Assembly (NCBI GenBank): GCA_965603015.1
Contig: CBFDBJ010000003.1
Span: forward strand, 1-64,000
Source: JAUWTJ01 sp965603015
GTDB taxonomy: Bacteria > Pseudomonadota > Alphaproteobacteria > M2410
Direction: 5' to 3'
DNA length: 64,000 nucleotides
The notes under the pieces were generated by a model that saw only the letters and a list, made by a program, of their open reading frames with translations, had not been told where the DNA came from and ran no database searches. A program made the translations under genes and the position numbers. This document shows positions 62,588 to 64,000 of this stretch, one piece after another. How positions within the stretch are numbered: position 1 is the stretch's first letter; every line of letters starts with the position of its first letter.

Positions 62588-63076
62588 ATGAGGACGTCAC
62601 AGATCCCGGGTCTGAGGCACCGCTCTTTGAGCCGCCAATTGTCCTTCAGTATTACCCACAGCCTGATGGCGCCCCTTATACTGTTACTGGTGTTATCATT
62701 CCATCACGAGAGCGCACTGGCCGCCAGCGGCGGGGGCAACAGTGGCGGTGGTGGAGGCGGCATGGACAGGATGGTGGCCATTGTGCCGATGCCCATCACG
62801 ATCATCCATCAGTCCAGGATCAAGGGCATCCTGATGGTGGAATTTTATCTCGAGGCTCCGGACGGAGCCGAAGCAGGACGGATCAATCAGTTGATGCCAC
62901 GGCTGATGGATGCCTATCGGACCGGGCTGACCGAGTTTGCGGTGAACGAAGTTCGCCTTGACCGGCCGGTTGATCTGGATCGCCTGGAGCTTTATCTGAA
63001 CCGCGAAACCCGCAGCGTCACCGGCAACACGGGCGCCCGCGTCATCTACAAGCAAATCATGGTTCAAAGAAAATAG
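62588..63076 (+). CDS. Small exported protein of unknown function
   Basis: About 162 residues from the ATG at 62588 (AAAGG upstream); earlier starts at 62558, 62546 and 62537 are possible. A hydrophobic export segment (MAPLILLLVLSFHHESALA) is followed by a Gly/Ser-rich linker (SGGGNSGGGGGGMDRMV) and a compact domain with VAIVPMPITIIHQSRIKGIL. The C-terminal domain weakly resembles FliL-type periplasmic domains, but this is not firm. It lies near the FlgC-like gene. Confidence 0.65.
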   Translation: MRTSQIPGLRHRSLSRQLSFSITHSLMAPLILLLVLSFHHESALAASGGGNSGGGGGGMDRMVAIVPMPITIIHQSRIKGILMVEFYLEAPDGAEAGRINQLMPRLMDAYRTGLTEFAVNEVRLDRPVDLDRLELYLNRETRSVTGNTGARVIYKQIMVQRK

Positions 63077-63084
63077 ATCCGGCG

Positions 63085-64000
63085 CTAGTTTCCGATGTGC
63101 TTGTCGAGAAACGCTTCCAGCTCGGTGAGAGCACGTATCCGGTTTTTTTCAAATGACAGATTGTGATCACCACCTTCAAAGATGACAAGCTTGTACGGTT
63201 TGTTTTCCTTTTTCAGGCGTTTAGCCATGAGTTTCGACTGATCTACCGGAACAACCCGGTCGTTTTCGCCGTGCATTAGAAGAATTGGTATTGCTATTGC
63301 GTCGACGTTGTTTGCTGGCGAGGTGTCACGGAGACGACCACTGTCATCCCACCGATCACCAATTCGGGGATCATTGCCGTCGTTGAATTTGAACGCACCC
63401 CAATGGGCCAGAAGTTTCTTAACATCCGACACTCCGCCAAAGCTGGCCGCACACTGATAAAGATCGGATGTCTTGACGGCACCCATGAGCGCTGCATAAC
63501 CGCCGTAAGAGCTGCCGACGATGCAAATGCGCTGCGGATCAGCAATACCCTGCGCAATCAAGGCAAGGGTCCCGTCGGTCAAATCATCCTGCATCGCAAG
63601 ACCCCATTGATGATGACCGGCCTCCTCGAATTCCTTGCCATATCCGGTTGACCCTCTGAAATTGGGCTGCAACACAGCATAGCCCCGACTCGCGAGAAAC
63701 TGTGCCCGGTAATTGAAGGCCATGGTATCGCGCGAGTTTGGCCCGCCGTGAGGCATGACGACTGTCGCGTAGGGGCCGGGCCCGACCGGTCTGGTCAGGT
63801 AGCCGGGGATAGCAAGGCCGTCGCGTGCCACAAATTCGAAAGGCTCAACGGGCATCAATTGCCGGCCCTTGAGCAGGGGGTACTTGCGAGCGATCTCGAC
63901 AACACGGGCCTCATTTTTCAAGTAAAGAAACCAGGTCCCTGGTTCATTACCATTGCTTGAGAGTACAGCCCATTTCTGGCCAGCGCTGTCCCTGCTGACC
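63085..64000 (-). CDS. S9 family prolyl oligopeptidase-like peptidase (3' part; cut by right edge)
   Basis: The frame is open to the right edge (about 304 visible codons) and has no start inside the window; upstream residues read DSAGQKWAVLSSNGNEPGT. It is the alpha/beta-hydrolase half of an S9C-type acyl-peptide hydrolase. The nucleophile Ser lies in VGSSYGGYAALMG, Asp in LLMHGENDRVVPVDQS, and His in EGGDHNLSFEKN. The N-terminal propeller lies outside the window. Whether it has a signal peptide cannot be seen. Confidence 0.93.
   Translation of the reverse strand, partial: VSRDSAGQKWAVLSSNGNEPGTWFLYLKNEARVVEIARKYPLLKGRQLMPVEPFEFVARDGLAIPGYLTRPVGPGPYATVVMPHGGPNSRDTMAFNYRAQFLASRGYAVLQPNFRGSTGYGKEFEEAGHHQWGLAMQDDLTDGTLALIAQGIADPQRICIVGSSYGGYAALMGAVKTSDLYQCAASFGGVSDVKKLLAHWGAFKFNDGNDPRIGDRWDDSGRLRDTSPANNVDAIAIPILLMHGENDRVVPVDQSKLMAKRLKKENKPYKLVIFEGGDHNLSFEKNRIRALTELEAFLDKHIGN

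Overview
The window looks like a piece of an alphaproteobacterial chromosome, probably from a free-living, high-GC, heterotrophic and likely marine or aquatic lineage. This rests on gene order and gene types: ffh-rpsP-rimM-trmD-rplS followed by leuC-leuD-leuB-asd on the minus strand; dapF-mtaB-ftsY and an IspZ/YciB gene on the plus strand; a ccmA-B-C-D-dsbE set; YggT, DUF167 and folD together; a stand-alone FlgC-like gene; and about ten extragenic GTC-A/G-TCCC dyad elements of a kind common in alphaproteobacterial genomes. No rRNA, tRNA, CRISPR array, prophage or plasmid functions were found. I assign no genus.

Layout. Bases 1-3.5 kb: the start of a membrane-anchored TolB-like/TPR protein (cut by the left edge), then an SDR oxidoreductase divergent from a TetR regulator that is coupled to a CPBP membrane protease. 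A double palindrome lies in the shared promoter region. 3.5-11.8 kb: one long minus-strand run from ffh through the ribosome maturation genes into leucine and aspartate-family biosynthesis. 11.8-17 kb: an accessory block (small membrane protein, class C-like serine hydrolase, S9A oligopeptidase, a REP-associated tyrosine transposase) separating ffh from dapF. 17-29.7 kb: dapF-mtaB-ftsY-yciB, a NUDIX hydrolase, a MarR regulator with a histone H1-like lysine tail, the cytochrome c maturation operon led by a crotonase gene, and aconitase with a clear terminator.

29.7-41.4 kb is mixed. It holds a lower-GC orphan membrane protein, a MazG-like protein, an L,D-transpeptidase-like protein, an amidohydrolase, a YccF protein, a SprA-related putative metalloprotease, an epimerase, argG, a hybrid histidine kinase and a lower-GC DUF4143 ATPase with AT-rich flanks. 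41.4-45.3 kb is a tight GH1 / inorganic pyrophosphatase / GH20 operon. The GH1 protein has Ala where the catalytic nucleophile Glu belongs, and the GH20 protein has Asn at normally acidic active-site positions. 45.1-50 kb: an aspartyl protease-like protein, an aldo/keto reductase, folD, DUF167, YggT and an SDR.

50-54.6 kb is an envelope-glycan type cluster: a flippase-like UPF0104 protein, a methyltransferase, a DPM1-like GT2 and a GT-C type membrane protein, with the truncated start of a second GT2 just upstream. 54.8-64 kb: a 44-residue membrane peptide, a sulfotransferase, a SoxC/SoxD-like pair (TAT molybdoenzyme plus cytochrome c lipoprotein), a histidine kinase, a nitroreductase, an FAD oxidoreductase, the FlgC-like protein, a noncoding stretch of about 0.68 kb rich in perfect palindromes, a small exported protein, and the 3' part of an S9 peptidase cut by the right edge.

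Most promising for follow-up: the nucleophile-less GH1 paired with the altered GH20; the MarR-H1 fusion; the palindrome-rich region at 62.19-62.49 kb; and the repeat family together with the lone REP-type transposase.
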